Below, piece by piece: positions 15,762 through 25,660 of a stretch of 29,091 nucleotides of DNA. Source of the DNA: Chara braunii (lineage: Eukaryota > Streptophyta > Charophyceae > Charales > Characeae); NCBI GenBank assembly GCA_003427395.1, contig BFEA01000200.1, positions 435,238 to 464,328 of the forward strand. Reading direction: 5' to 3'. Below the pieces are notes generated by a model. That model made no database searches and was not told where the DNA came from. It worked only from the letters and a program-made list of their open reading frames with translations. The number at the start of each line of letters is the position of its first letter. Within the stretch, counting starts at the first letter, position 1. Made by a program: the position numbers and the translations under genes.

Positions 15762-15945
15762 GGTTAAGGTGGATTATCACTTACAGTGTAATCAGTTAGG
15801 GGATTCTGCAGACTGTAGAGGATTCAGCCCCCTGACGAGTTGGTGAATCTTCGATGAAACAGTTTGTCAAAGCCCCTTGTCTGTTGTCCTCTTTCTCCTC
15901 TCTGCCTACGGTTTGCCGGGCAGCTCTGTTTGATGATATATATTC
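15762..15945 (+). repeat. Ribozyme unit 3 (LTR-like direct repeat)
   Basis: Repeats the unit 1 order: GGTTAAGGTGGATTATCACT, TACAGTGTAATCAGTTAGGG, hammerhead, CCCCTTGTCTGTTGTCC, CT-rich tract, CTGCCTACGGTTTGCCGGGC(AG) hairpin and TTTGATGATATATAT. It is more diverged from unit 1 than unit 2 is. Confidence 0.8.
15808..15867 (+). ncRNA. Type III hammerhead self-cleaving ribozyme, near-intact
   Basis: Stem III 3' strand GCAGACTGU ends at 15816 and H17 is A (15817), giving a GUA site. Stem I is GAGG/CCCC with one A-C mismatch and an ATTCAG loop. CUGACGA (15832-15838) is a valid CUGANGA. Stem II GTTGG/TCGAT pairs with three G-U pairs and a TGAATCT loop. GAAA is at 15856-15859, followed by CAGTTTGT. 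The core is complete; weaker stems I and II may slow cleavage. Substitutions relative to 15381 in both strands of stem II retain pairing, consistent with RNA selection, though wobble pairs also arise by simple decay. Confidence 0.78.
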
Positions 15946-16208
15946 ACACAACAACACTACAGTGATTGACATCCAAAACACGTGGGCTCTATACCAAAAG
16001 CACACACATTGATTTTCACACCATGGTGAACTAGGAGGTGGCAAAAGGAATGCCATTTATATATTATATACCAAACGCAATTTAAAGCATTCTATACGTA
16101 TATATTCACATAATAAAACTGGAGTGATTGACATCCAAAAGAAGCGGGCAAGCCATGCACACACAGCGATTTCACACCTTGGTGAACTAGGTGGCGGCAC
16201 ATTGGCAA
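15939..16208. repeat. Diverged direct repeat, two ~108-bp units 162 bp apart
   Basis: Both units begin TATATTCACA and contain AGTGATTGACATCCAAAA and GGTGAACTAGG (15939-16046 and 16101-16208). The first joins directly to the end of ribozyme unit 3. Confidence 0.75.
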
Positions 16209-17057
16209 GACTGAAAAATGACAATGTTTAGTATTAGACGCTTTGTCTGAAGTCTCCCAGCGGGTGGGTGCTGATGAAAACCCCGAGGCATTTTGACTAA
16301 GCCTCATCCTGGGAAGGGTGGGTATTGAAAAGACAACAGCCAGTCCGCACCCGAAGTTAACCCCTTGCTGATCCCCAAACATGGACCTAGATGCAGTCCC
16401 ATACCACTCTACTAACACGGATGCCCCATGAGGCTTGCTCTGGCACAAGACATGCACAACAACGGAGAAGATGGGCGTACAGCGGGCAAGAACCCTGCCG
16501 AAAAACTTCTTCATCAGGACCCCCAAAAACAGAAAGGCACCAGGCAGCATAAGAGCAGCAAAAACGCGAACAACTTCGAACCCTATAGCACCAAAAACAT
16601 TCCTACCCAGTCTATATTACTATACTCCCTAATCCTGCCTGTCAAATGCCAACATCCAGCTTTTACCTGTGCCTGAGAACGAAATCACCTAACACGCGGC
16701 AGAAAACCGTTGAGGGGTAATCTCGACATCCATAGTTCGCTCTTCGTGACATTTTTGGGATTGCCTTATCACTGCCAACCCTGTGCTAAGTACTGGTAAC
16801 TGTAGCCCTTCTGGTTGATATGTGGAAAGGCTGTGGCAAGTCTTGCGTATTCAAGTATTATAGGGCCCCTGCGAGCGTAGCTACCTCTCACAATTAAGGG
16901 GATGCATGTTCCTCCATGCCCTAATCGGCAGTGTTCAGGGAGCACGGTTGGGCCGCCGGTAGGGTGGACTGCTTAACACAAAGACCAAGCATTTTGCCAA
17001 TAGCTGCACCTCCCATCTACTCCCCCCACCCCCCATCGAGTAGTAGATAGTGAAAAG
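16209..17057. other. Gene-free interval; one unidentified minus-strand frame
   Basis: A 152-codon minus-strand frame (16550-16092) has mixed composition (for example GVNFGCGLAVVFSIP and SAPTRWETSDKASNTK) but no domain I recognise, and its C-terminal end lies in the repeat at 16101-16208. I do not call it a gene. The rest has no visible structure apart from C-rich runs near 17020-17035. Confidence 0.35.
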
Positions 17058-17157
17058 TGAAAATGAGAGAATAATATAGCTTAGTTAAACCACCAGTACT
17101 TGGCAAAGGTGAAATTGAGATAAGAATATAGTTTAGTTAAACCACCAGTACTCGGCC
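17058..17157. repeat. Tandem duplication of a MITE end, ~52-bp period
   Basis: AGTTAAACCACCAGTACT occurs at 17083 and 17135, each preceded by TGAAA(A/T)TGAGA(G/T)AA and ATATAG(C/T)TTAG. Confidence 0.75.
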
Positions 17158-17294
17158 CAGCTATTCGCTGTGGGAAGAAATAGAGTAGAAACATTTATAG
17201 TTGGATGAATTTGGGCGCTCCTGTAGTGACCCGTATGTTTTCTAAAATCATGGCTCGTTAACGGGCACGACCTTAGGAAGTACTGGTGGTGTAG
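17136..17294. mobile_element. MITE with TTAAACCACCAGTACT ends, copy 2 (~158 bp)
   Basis: The left end is GTTAAACCACCAGTACTC and the right end AGTACTGGTGGTGTAG (17279-17294), good inverted repeats. The right half, read on the minus strand, matches copy 1 at 13060. No clear target duplication was seen. Confidence 0.6.
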
Positions 17295-17618
17295 GAAAAA
17301 AAAAAGAATATCATAGGGCCTCGCCAATTCACGATTTTATACCGCTATCGATGTTTTGTAGTTGGAAGCTTCGAAGACCTTCTTTACCTCACATCCCAAG
17401 AAGTTCCAACAATTGGCGTCCCTTCTCTGGTTGTTTCAATTGAAGATTTTGCTGCACATTTGAACTCACACCCTCCACTAGTGTCCTGCCCCCTGCCCAG
17501 CGAGCTATGCATACTAAATTTAGTACAAACATACGAAACACATGCTTCTGGTGGACTGGCTGGCTTTCCCAAATCAGCCTGGCATACACAATTTCGTTCC
17601 ACAGTTCAAAATCAATAA
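17295..17618 (+). CDS. Possible exon or gene fragment, unidentified
   Basis: A plus-strand frame is open for 107 codons to TAA at 17616-17618 but has no ATG. From about residue 17 it reads like ordinary protein: FVVGSFEDLLYLTSQEVPTI, then GVPSLVVSIEDFAAHLN and PSELCILNLVQTYETHASGG. The minus strand also holds a 106-codon frame here (17709-17389), so one of the two is a shadow and both may be chance. No domain recognised. An AG at about 17357 could be a splice acceptor if this is a terminal exon. Confidence 0.2.
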   Translation, partial: EKKKNIIGPRQFTILYRYRCFVVGSFEDLLYLTSQEVPTIGVPSLVVSIEDFAAHLNSHPPLVSCPLPSELCILNLVQTYETHASGGLAGFPKSAWHTQFRSTVQNQ

Positions 17619-17709
17619 ATTGCTCAATACTAGCATAAGTCAAAAAAATCCAATACGATTTATTCTGCTTGTGTAAGCTCTCGCTCTTTCTGCACTCGTT
17701 TATAAGCAA

Positions 17710-19295
17710 CTTGTCCTTCTCCCTTTCCTTGAAAGTGTAACAGAGGCCATCTTATCATTCTCTCAACTACACATGTTGTCCAAATCGAATACTGCACCTC
17801 TCAAAACCATCGTGTCTTTATGCTGTCAGTTGCTCGATGCTTATTGGCTTTTAGAAGTGATGACATAGTAAGTGTAAATCTGTATAGATATATACTTTTG
17901 TCTGAATTACTCCTTGTTACCCAGCTTCCTTGCCGTCCCAAGATTTTATTCTCTTCCTTGAATATGGTCATGTTTTTAAACCACTAGAACGTTTCTCATT
18001 TGTTTTTCTCTTATGCTACCGTTAACGTGCCTCTACTTTTGGGGCACGGCCTACCGGAACTAAATGGCTGGTGGCGTCAACGAGAAAAGAAGCGTCCAGG
18101 TTTGTGTTTCCTTTTGCACAAAACGTTTTTAGGCTCAACAAGGGAAGGGTTATAGGTACTCACGGTTTGACTTCAATTCTCTGAACTGGCTCAAATGCTT
18201 GCTTTTCGGAATATGTACTCTTTATCTGTACAAATATCATACAATGGTCACACCATAAACAGCTTCATTGGTGTTTTGATTAAGAGATGTGAACATAAAC
18301 GTAGAAAATTGTTTTTGAATAAGTTTATGACTGGTGCTTTCAAGATGGCAAGGTGTTTTCACTTATCCGATTATGCGCGCGAGGTATTAAGGAAGGCCCA
18401 ACATTCTTACATTTATTCAATTTTGTAGGTTACACATATTTTAACTCTAAGGAGGTTCGAATACAAAGAAGAATAAGTACAAATATTGTTAGTCATTTGT
18501 GCTGAAAAGTGACAGTCGTGAGGACATGATTCAACTCTTTTGTGTGTATATTTGGGGTTTTGTAAGTTTTGCGGTAAACTTCACATGGTGTTGTGCGGTC
18601 CAGTTCCTCGTTGAAACTAAGTTGGGAACCTTGTGGGCTGAGTCACACACAAATGGTTTTTTATATGTTGCTATTTCATCTCATTTGCTATACGCAATCC
18701 TGTTCGAAGAGAGTCACTGTTTTTGTTGGGAGTGACCGTCATACTTCTGTCATTTTCGATGATATGATAGAGGTCGATGAATATATATTGTTTCCATTGG
18801 AGCTTTCACCATCCTTAAGGGTGTACTTCTATTGAGCTATTTACAAATATATTGCGAGTATTGGTAAGTTTTACTACTAATAGTAAAGGTAGGTCAATTG
18901 AGGATATTTTCTTCTTGGTTGGAGTATACTTGTTAGCGGCAAAAACATCAATCAAACTCGAGTGCAAGTTGTTTTGTAAGAAGCTTATCCTAAAGGTAAA
19001 TACATGCACACTGAGCGATCGACTCGATTATAATAGTCATAAGAAATAAAATATTTATCACTCGTCTTCCCATCGTGAAATGTATATACGATCAAAATGT
19101 AGACCGTAATTTTTTCTTTAATGAAATGTGAATGTTGGACTCAGGTCATTCCAAGTGAGGTATCATGCGACTATAAGGGATGTAACAATAATTAAGTTTA
19201 TTTCATATGTCATATATTTTTTTTAATTATCACGACTGAAAAAATATTTTAAAATATTCAATAGTTTTATTTTACAAGACCAATAAAAAATTAAA
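17710..19295. other. AT-rich gene-free interval
   Basis: Composition turns AT-rich from here to about 24 kb. Frames are short and unrecognised. The only structured item is the dispersed repeat copy at 18036-18160. Confidence 0.4.
18036..18160 (+). repeat. Dispersed repeat with AATGGCTGGTGGCG core, copy 1
   Basis: CACGGCCTACCGGAACTAAA and TGGCTGGTGGCGTCAAC, then TTTTTAGGCTCAACAAGGGAAGGGTTATA, align with 21825-21955 and with the minus strand of 14640-14735. TGGCTGGTGG and GGTTCGAC/GGCTCAAC stand about 65 bp apart and resemble A and B boxes, so a SINE is possible but unproved. Confidence 0.45.
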
Positions 19296-20072
19296 CTTCA
19301 AATCAGGTTTACCGGCGTTCGGGAGGGGCCGAACGCCCGAACGTACGGGACCGCTTCGGAAGGCGTTCGGCCGTTCGGGCCGAATGTGGACAAAAAAAAA
19401 ACAAAAAAACAAAAAATCAAAAATTTTCAAACAATTTTGAAACAAAGATATGTTATGGAGAAAAATAAACTAAACAACATTTGACTGGGCACTACATCCA
19501 AATTTGTTACCAAATTTGAATTAAAAATCAAATACAGAAAATAAAAACTATGATAAAAATAAGAAAAACTAAAAAGAGAATTAAAATAAGTGAGGGTGCC
19601 AACACCTTTTCGACACCGCCATCTTTGTCGATTTTTAATTATCTTTTGGCATTGACAAATGCCCTGAAAATTTACAGATATGTACTTTACATAATCAATA
19701 ACTCATCAAAAAAATTCAAAAAAATAATAAAATTTTTTAGGCCTCGAAATAAGGTGAAAACAAAAAGTTAAAAGTGAAAAAAAACAAAATAGTGAGTGGG
19801 CGAGCATGTTTTGACACCCCCATCTTTTACGAATTTTAATGTTTTTTTTGGCTTAGTAGAATGACTTCAAAATTTATAGGCGTGTAGGCTACATAGTAGA
19901 GAATTCACAAAAAAACAATGCAGAAAAAAAACTTATTTTAGGCTCCGAAATATTTTTTGGCGGGGGCTAAACACCTCCAGGTTTGGCCCGGAACGGGACC
20001 TCGAACGCCCGAACATTTGGGGGCCAGCCCGGGGGCTCTCGAACGTTCGGTCAGGTAAACCCTGCTTGAAAT
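19296..20072. mobile_element. hAT-like non-autonomous element, copy B, with 8-bp target duplication
   Basis: The element spans 19304-20064 (761 bp), starts CAGGTTTACCGGCGTTCGGG and ends GGTCAGGTAAACCCTG. Terminal inverted repeats CAGG(G)TTTACC are flanked by CTTCAAAT (19296-19303) and CTTGAAAT (20065-20072), 7 of 8 identical. GC-rich palindromic ends (GAACGCCCGAACGTACGG and CGAACGCCCGAACA) enclose an A-rich core without a transposase. Eight-base duplication and CAGG ends indicate mobilisation by a hAT-type transposase in trans. Confidence 0.85.
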
Positions 20073-20219
20073 AAACTTGAAAATAAAACAAACTCGTTGA
20101 GAAAAATATATATTTTTTATTTTTGTTTTAATATATAAAATATTATAAATTTTGATGAAATGATAGGTTATTGAAAATTTCCATCCGCACAACATTAAAC
20201 ACTGTGTACACGCACGTTT

Positions 20220-20319
20220 TTAAACCATTTACACAATAGCTGAATCGGTGCGCCATGCCGGTCCATATGCATTAGCGTAAGAGCAGACCTAGAGACGCTC
20301 TTAGGTACTGTTGGTTTAA
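20220..20319. mobile_element. ~100-bp foldback sequence with TTAAACCA ends
   Basis: TTAAACCA (20220) and TGGTTTAA (20312-20319) are inverse complements, and an internal hairpin TAAGAGC/GCTCTTA (20278-20303) lies near the right end. GGTACTGTTGGTTTAA resembles the right end of the TTAAACCACCAGTACT family, so it may be a diverged member. Confidence 0.4.
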
Positions 20320-21824
20320 CATATTATGGTACATAAAATTGTTAACAATACAAGAAATATTTATTTTCATAATCATCGGTTTTACAATATGCTCTTTGGG
20401 TGCCTCATTTGTTCGGATGCAGCGACTTCTAATCTGATAAATATGAACGACAAAATCTTAAAAATAAAATAATAAAAATATTTTAGATGATTGTGGGTGA
20501 GGGTGATGAAACTGTTCAAGTTCATTTTTCTTTTGTCTAAAAATGATAATACAATTATTTTCTACGTTTTCACTATTTTTTGTTGTTTTTTATACCTTTT
20601 TACAGAAGGCTTGTTAAAATGATTTAGAGGATATATATAATTTTGGAGGGTTAATGTTCCTAATTTGTAACAATACCAATTTTACTTGTGGTGTTGCATT
20701 CTTAATTATATTCTTCGAGTGCTACCTTTTGTTTATCATGGCTTACCAACTTTACTCATTGTATGAGATGTCAAAGACTCATTATAAAATTTGCTCAGAT
20801 ATTCATTATACAACGTGAGGTGTGTAGGAATGTAGTTTATCTATTAATAGTATATCGTAGCCTCGCAGGTATGTTAATTAGAAATTTATTTTTGAGTGTT
20901 GCTTGTTCTGCTTGATGTGAGGTTGACTGGGTGGACCAATGTTCTCATCATGTTGTGAAATCTATTGGTTAGAACCTTAGAAAATACATTATAAACCGTG
21001 GTAAGGAGAGTGATAACAACAATCAACTTCTTTTTTAGTTTAGGAAACATAACACTTTTTGCCCCATTTGTTTTTTTATTTTCGTATATTGTATTTTTCA
21101 AATGAAATTTGCTCGTTTCTTATAATATGAATCTACTGTTGAAACCTTACCCTTCGTCCACTTTCCTTATTGGGCTTGCATATGCTACCTTTTGTTTATT
21201 CAGTTCGTAGTTATGCAGTGTAATTATGATGCCTTCTATTGTTTTAAAGTACAGGATATGAAAACCTTCTTACAAAAGTCAGTCACATATTCATTAATAT
21301 GATTATAAGGGTTGAGGTGTTCATAATATGAGTGTACCTATTGATACTGCGCAATAGTATGTTGTAAGTAATTAATGATATTCTTCGCTTTCTTAGCTTT
21401 AGGCAGTTATAAGAAAAATTGGTTTCGATGTTTTTTGCCTTTGCTCTTCTCATCTATATTGGTCATGATAGCCAACATTGCGTAAATTTTAGCGATCGTT
21501 TTTATGTTAATTTTAATATTTTACCATGCTTATGAGAGGTGTCGATAATATTTTTTATTTTTTTTATACTATTCATTAAATCGCTTAATATGAATATTGT
21601 TATAATTTGCATATAAGAAAAATTGTCAAGTGTTGAGATAGTAAGTTGTTTTGGGTTGTGTGAGTATCTGTATAAATTTATTGCACACTATTTGAAGAAA
21701 GGTAATGTGAGCAAGGATGCGTTTAACTTGTAAAACTTACTTAAAAGTCTTATCATGATTAGTTTTTTTAAATCTGTAGTAGGATCCAAAACAATTTTTT
21801 TTTCTGATACAGTTGTTAATGAGC
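20320..21824. other. AT-rich gene-free interval
   Basis: Very AT-rich DNA without a supportable frame, RNA or clear repeat. TGCTACCTTTTGTTTAT recurs at about 20720 and 21183, suggesting an old duplication. Confidence 0.4.
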
Positions 21825-21955
21825 AACGACTTTCGAGACACGACCTACCTGAGTATAATGGCTGGTGGCGCCAACTTAAAAACGAAATGTATCGGTTCCT
21901 TCTCTTAAGTGTGCAATGCATTTTTAGGTTCGACAAAGGAAGGGTTATAAATACC
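21825..21955 (+). repeat. Dispersed repeat with AATGGCTGGTGGCG core, copy 2
   Basis: CGAGACACGACCTACCTGAG, TAATGGCTGGTGGCGCCAAC and TTTTTAGGTTCGACAAAGGA-AGGGTTATA match copy 1 at 18036-18160. Confidence 0.45.
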
Positions 21956-22009
21956 AGTGACTAAAACTTCGGACTGACAAGATTATGATATAATGCTCCA
22001 GTTGAGAGA

Positions 22010-22175
22010 CCTCATTGAGACATTTGAACCATTAACAAGAAAAGGTCCTATGAGATAAAGTAAATATTAATAATCTACCGTAACTACTTATTAGATAATG
22101 TTATTTGTGTTATTACTTGCCTTGATAATGTTTTATTCACGTATCTGTGTTAAAGATGAGGAAGTGAAGCAAAAC

Positions 22176-22210
<35 letters not shown>

Positions 22211-23246
22211 CCCGAGAGAGAGACGATGCTCCATTNTGTTCGTGGGGAGCAACACGGCTGGGAACCGGGCCCAACGTCCCTTCTCAGAATAGAAAGATGA
22301 ACTACCAGGACCATTGTCCGGCTTTGGCTGAAGAAAATGAAAACTTCCAAACTATTTTTTTCTTTGTTAGTAGTAAGTAGACTTAGAATTCTTTGGCAAT
22401 AACAAGAAGATAATTTTCGAAAGGTAAGTGGGAATAAAATCGAAGAAGATTTTTCTATCATAGGCATCGTTGAGACTCTTGGGAGTTTAGATTAAAAACA
22501 TGTAAAGCAAAAGGTCAAATAGGGTTCTTATGATATACATAACCTACCTCATTATCCTCTACTCCATAAACTGCCCACCAGACTCTACGTAAGGACCTCT
22601 ACATGGTATTGATCGCTGTTTTCCATCTACTGACAATGTTGCATATGTAAGGGAACTTCAACACGATCAAAGTTTTTTCTTGGTGCTAAGTGCTTCTGGG
22701 TCTCTATGTTAAGAAACCTCATTGAGACCTTTGGACCATTAACAAGCAAAGGTCCTATGAGATAAAGTAAATATTAATAATCTACCGTAACTACTTATTA
22801 GATAATGTTATTTGTGTTATTGTCTGCCTCCATTATATTTTATTTACCTATCTGTTTTACAGATGAGGAAGTGAAACAAAACCTATTTTTCTGTTTTTAG
22901 TAGTAGACTTAGAATTTTTTGGCAATAAGAAAAAAATACTTTCCGAAAGGTAAGTGGGAATAAAATTGAAGAAGATTTTTCTATCATAGGCATCGTTGAG
23001 ACTTTTGGAAGCATAGATTAAGAACATATAAAGCAAAAGGTCAAATAGGGTCCTTATGATATACATAACCTACCTCATTATCCTCTACTCCATGAACTGT
23101 CCACCAGACTCCCCTAATGACCTCTACATGGTATTGATCGTTGTTTCCCACCTACTGACAAATGTTGCATATGTAAGGAAACTTCAACGCGATCAAAATT
23201 TTTCTTGGTGCAAAGTGCTTCTGCGTCTCTATGAAGTAAAACTTGT
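22010..23246. repeat. Tandem duplication: 707-bp unit (with insert) and ~530-bp unit
   Basis: Unit 1 (22010-22716) and unit 2 (22717-23246) share CTCATTGAGAC, TCCTATGAGATAAAGTAAAT, TACCGTAACTACTTATTAGA, GGCATCGTTGAGACT and more over their whole length. Unit 1 is longer only because of the insertion at 22176-22352; without it both are about 530 bp. Substitutions and small indels show it is not recent. Confidence 0.85.
22176..22352 (-). mobile_element. Retroposon insertion with poly(A), shown by a paralogous empty site
   Basis: The insert starts with poly(T) of about 34 (22177-22210), so on the minus strand it ends in poly(A). It interrupts unit 1 where unit 2 reads straight through (CAAAAC before, CCAAAC after; possible short target duplication). 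An internal stretch, GGTTCCCAGC on the minus strand, is near a B-box. Part of it (GTGGGGAGCAACACGGCTGG and GAACCGGGCCCA) is similar to 23380-23430. An undetermined base is at 22236. Confidence 0.6.
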
Positions 23247-23309
23247 ACATGTACTGAATTTGTACCTTTTATCACCTTTGATTTTATTTATTTATTTTTT
23301 AATAGCAAA

Positions 23310-23436
23310 AAGACCCTTGTGCAAGGTCTCTATGCCAGTGGTGGTAAGAGAACCACCGCGATTGAGGCTTTGTCGACGGTCGCTCCATCTATTGGTGGGG
23401 AGTGTCACCTGCTGGAAACCGGGTCCATCACCTTAG
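23310..23436. repeat. Structured repeat related to the 22.2-kb retroposon
   Basis: AGACCCTTGTGCAAGGTCT and GGTGGTAAGAGAACCACC are small hairpins, followed by GCTCCATCTATTGGTGGGGA and GCTGGAAACCGGGTCCATCA, which match the insert at 22228-22275. T-rich DNA precedes it. A decayed member of the same SINE-like family is the simplest reading. Confidence 0.45.
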
Positions 23437-23875
23437 AGTTATCTTTGACCATTTGACTTTTCTCTCAAATTCTTTGGTGCAATTATCACCTATCTGTTTA
23501 TGTTATGTGGATATTTAGATCCACATTCATAAGTAATAGCCACATTTGAAATTTAATTATACAAATGGACCCGATGCTGCGACCCAACAAATGGGATTAG
23601 AGAAAACGGTTGAGTTAGAAACAACCTTAACTTGGAACCTAACACAACTAATATGTAGGGTAACATTATATGGTCTTGGTGACTCCATGTCACCATGTAA
23701 GGTGGTGGTACTGCATGGGGAGGGTCATATTCTATTCAAACAGCTAAGGCTCCAACATAATAAACCCAATATAATGACACAAATTATAATAAACTGACTT
23801 GGAGACCAAATGCAACTCTGTTATGGAGGGGCGAGCGGGATCAAGGAAATCTCATGTCATTTTGGCATTTATCAG

Positions 23876-23946
<71 letters not shown>

Positions 23947-24504
23947 AAGTGTACCTTGACCGAAGAAGAGGACTAAGAAGAGATGGAGAGAACTCTAGTC
24001 ATACAGACAATCTTGTGGAGGAGCACCTGACTATTTGCTGTAGACTTAGCTTCTAAGAACCAAAGGATGAAGAATCTTAAAATCAAGGTACACCGGTCTT
24101 CTGCTCTCTGATTATGGCCCCTGACCATACAACCACTCGTACATACACTCTACTCACTCCGGTACTGACGATTTTGGTCGCCATGTACCAACCTCCAAAC
24201 CACAGCGATCGTCATCTCACCAACTCAGCTTTTCCACCAACCGACACACACCCTTGCATACACTGTCGTCGGCCCGTCGGGACTCACTACTTGTACATCA
24301 CCCAACCACGACTTCCCTGAAGCTGGCAGATGGGTTGAGAGAGAGCTTTTCAGACACACTTGCAAATTTTATAGTTGCGAAGAGGGAAATAGAAGATGGG
24401 GAAGAGCGGAGTGGAGATATGACGAGGTGAGGAGAGAGTTAGGGTTAATCGCCTGGGGAAAGCCATATCGATCCCCTTGAGTTCCTTCGCAGACAATCGG
24501 ATTA
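23437..24504. other. Gene-free interval containing a (GA)n tract
   Basis: No supportable gene. A (GA)n microsatellite lies at 23879-23942. Confidence 0.45.
23879..23942. repeat. (GA)n microsatellite
   Basis: Uninterrupted GA tract of about 64 bp. Confidence 0.97.
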
Positions 24505-25260
24505 CAGCCTGTGGGGAGTATCCTCCTTACACAGTGTCGCCTGAGGGATTCAAATACTCTTGGTGAGGATCGATGGGGAGTTTCTGTATGAGGATGAAGG
24601 CGAGACGAAAGAAACCGCGAAGAGTAGCACAGAGCGGGACCAAGATTCAAAGGAGAAGGAGTGGGGGCAAAGCGTGAAGAGAGAGAGGATGAAAAACAGT
24701 TACAAGTGAAGGAGAGAAGACGTGAAGAGGAGAAGGGTAAAGATGGCATGGGTCATTGCAAGAAGCAGAAAACGTTTGCATGGTGCAAAAAAGAAAAGAC
24801 ACTGAAACAATTACATTGTGTTCATCCTAGTTCTAAGACTACTTAAAGATTGAAAAATTCAAAAGCAACATCAGCACGAGGAATTGAGCATGTGAAAATC
24901 CTACGTCTATCTAGCTCTTTACAAAATATTCACTGATCTTTCAAAGGGGAGTGTGGGAACATTCACTTGCAAGAAAGGACACGTTAGCGAGAGGAGCGCC
25001 CATAATTTCCAGAGTTCCCAGCTGCCGATCAAAATTCCTAGCGCGCTCGCTAAGGCGAGCATAACTCCTATATAGATGCATGGATTGCCGAAAGGAAATT
25101 GCAAAGAAATCCAAAAGACGTGAGAGGGTCTGGTTGACCTGCGATTTTGTGCACTGAGGGGATATCAAAAAGAAAGGGGGTACCAAAAAAAAAATGAAAA
25201 GAAATCCGAAGAGCAGGAACAACAAAAACTCAGGGCTTCATAAGATCGTTCGGGTACAAA
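24505..25260 (+). mobile_element. Left arm of a long inverted repeat
   Basis: Read forward, this arm matches the minus strand of 26516-27315 along its length. Shared anchors in order include GAGTATCCTCCTTACAC, TATGAGGATGAA, GACCAAGATTCA, AAGATGGCATGGGTC, TGCAAGAAAGGAC, GAGAGGGTCTGGTTG and CATTCGGGTAC or its variant. Frames GEFLYEDEGETKE... here and GEFRYEDESGKEE... in the other arm are alike, so the repeat may once have coded for an acidic protein end, but indels break the frame upstream. I do not recognise the family. Confidence 0.75.
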
Positions 25261-25264
25261 AGGT

Positions 25265-25660
25265 AGTACGTCACACCTGTCACTGAGACGTACGCCCACG
25301 AGTTTCGAAAATTCTCAACTTTCGAACAAAATTCCTAGCGCGTTCACCAAGGCGCGCTCAATTCCTACGTAAAGTTGAAGAAAAGCAAAATGTCGAAAAT
25401 CTTGAAAAAAAAACTTAACATTTGGTAGTAAGGAGAGCTCGACGGTCATTGATTCCATGCATAATCCGCCAACCAAAAAAAAGGTACCCCAAAGCTCTGT
25501 TCATGGCCGAAAAGGAAAGAAATAGCAGAAAACAGGGCTTCAGAAGTTTGTTCAAACACCGAAGATGGCACGTCATAAACAAACGTTCCGAAGACGATAA
25601 CAAAAATAAAAGAACGACCGCGCGACCCGCACAACGCCCTGGCCCAAGAGTGAAAAGGGT
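25265..25660 (+). repeat. Third, diverged direct copy of the inner part of the left arm
   Basis: AAAATTCCTAGCGCG, AATTCCTACGTA and CAGGGCTTCAGAAG follow in the same order as in 24980-25240. It sits directly after the left arm, giving two direct copies and one inverse copy in 2.8 kb. Confidence 0.6.

Noticed and set aside
16092-16550. 152-codon minus-strand frame
   Set aside because: Composition looks protein-like in places, but I recognise no domain, and its end lies in a noncoding direct repeat. A faint resemblance to 5S rRNA (CCGAAGTTAA) did not extend.
22857-23436. 126-codon frame at 23056-23436 as a membrane protein gene
   Set aside because: It starts in a tandem-duplicated AT-rich unit and ends in the SINE-like repeat; hydrophobicity comes from T-rich DNA.
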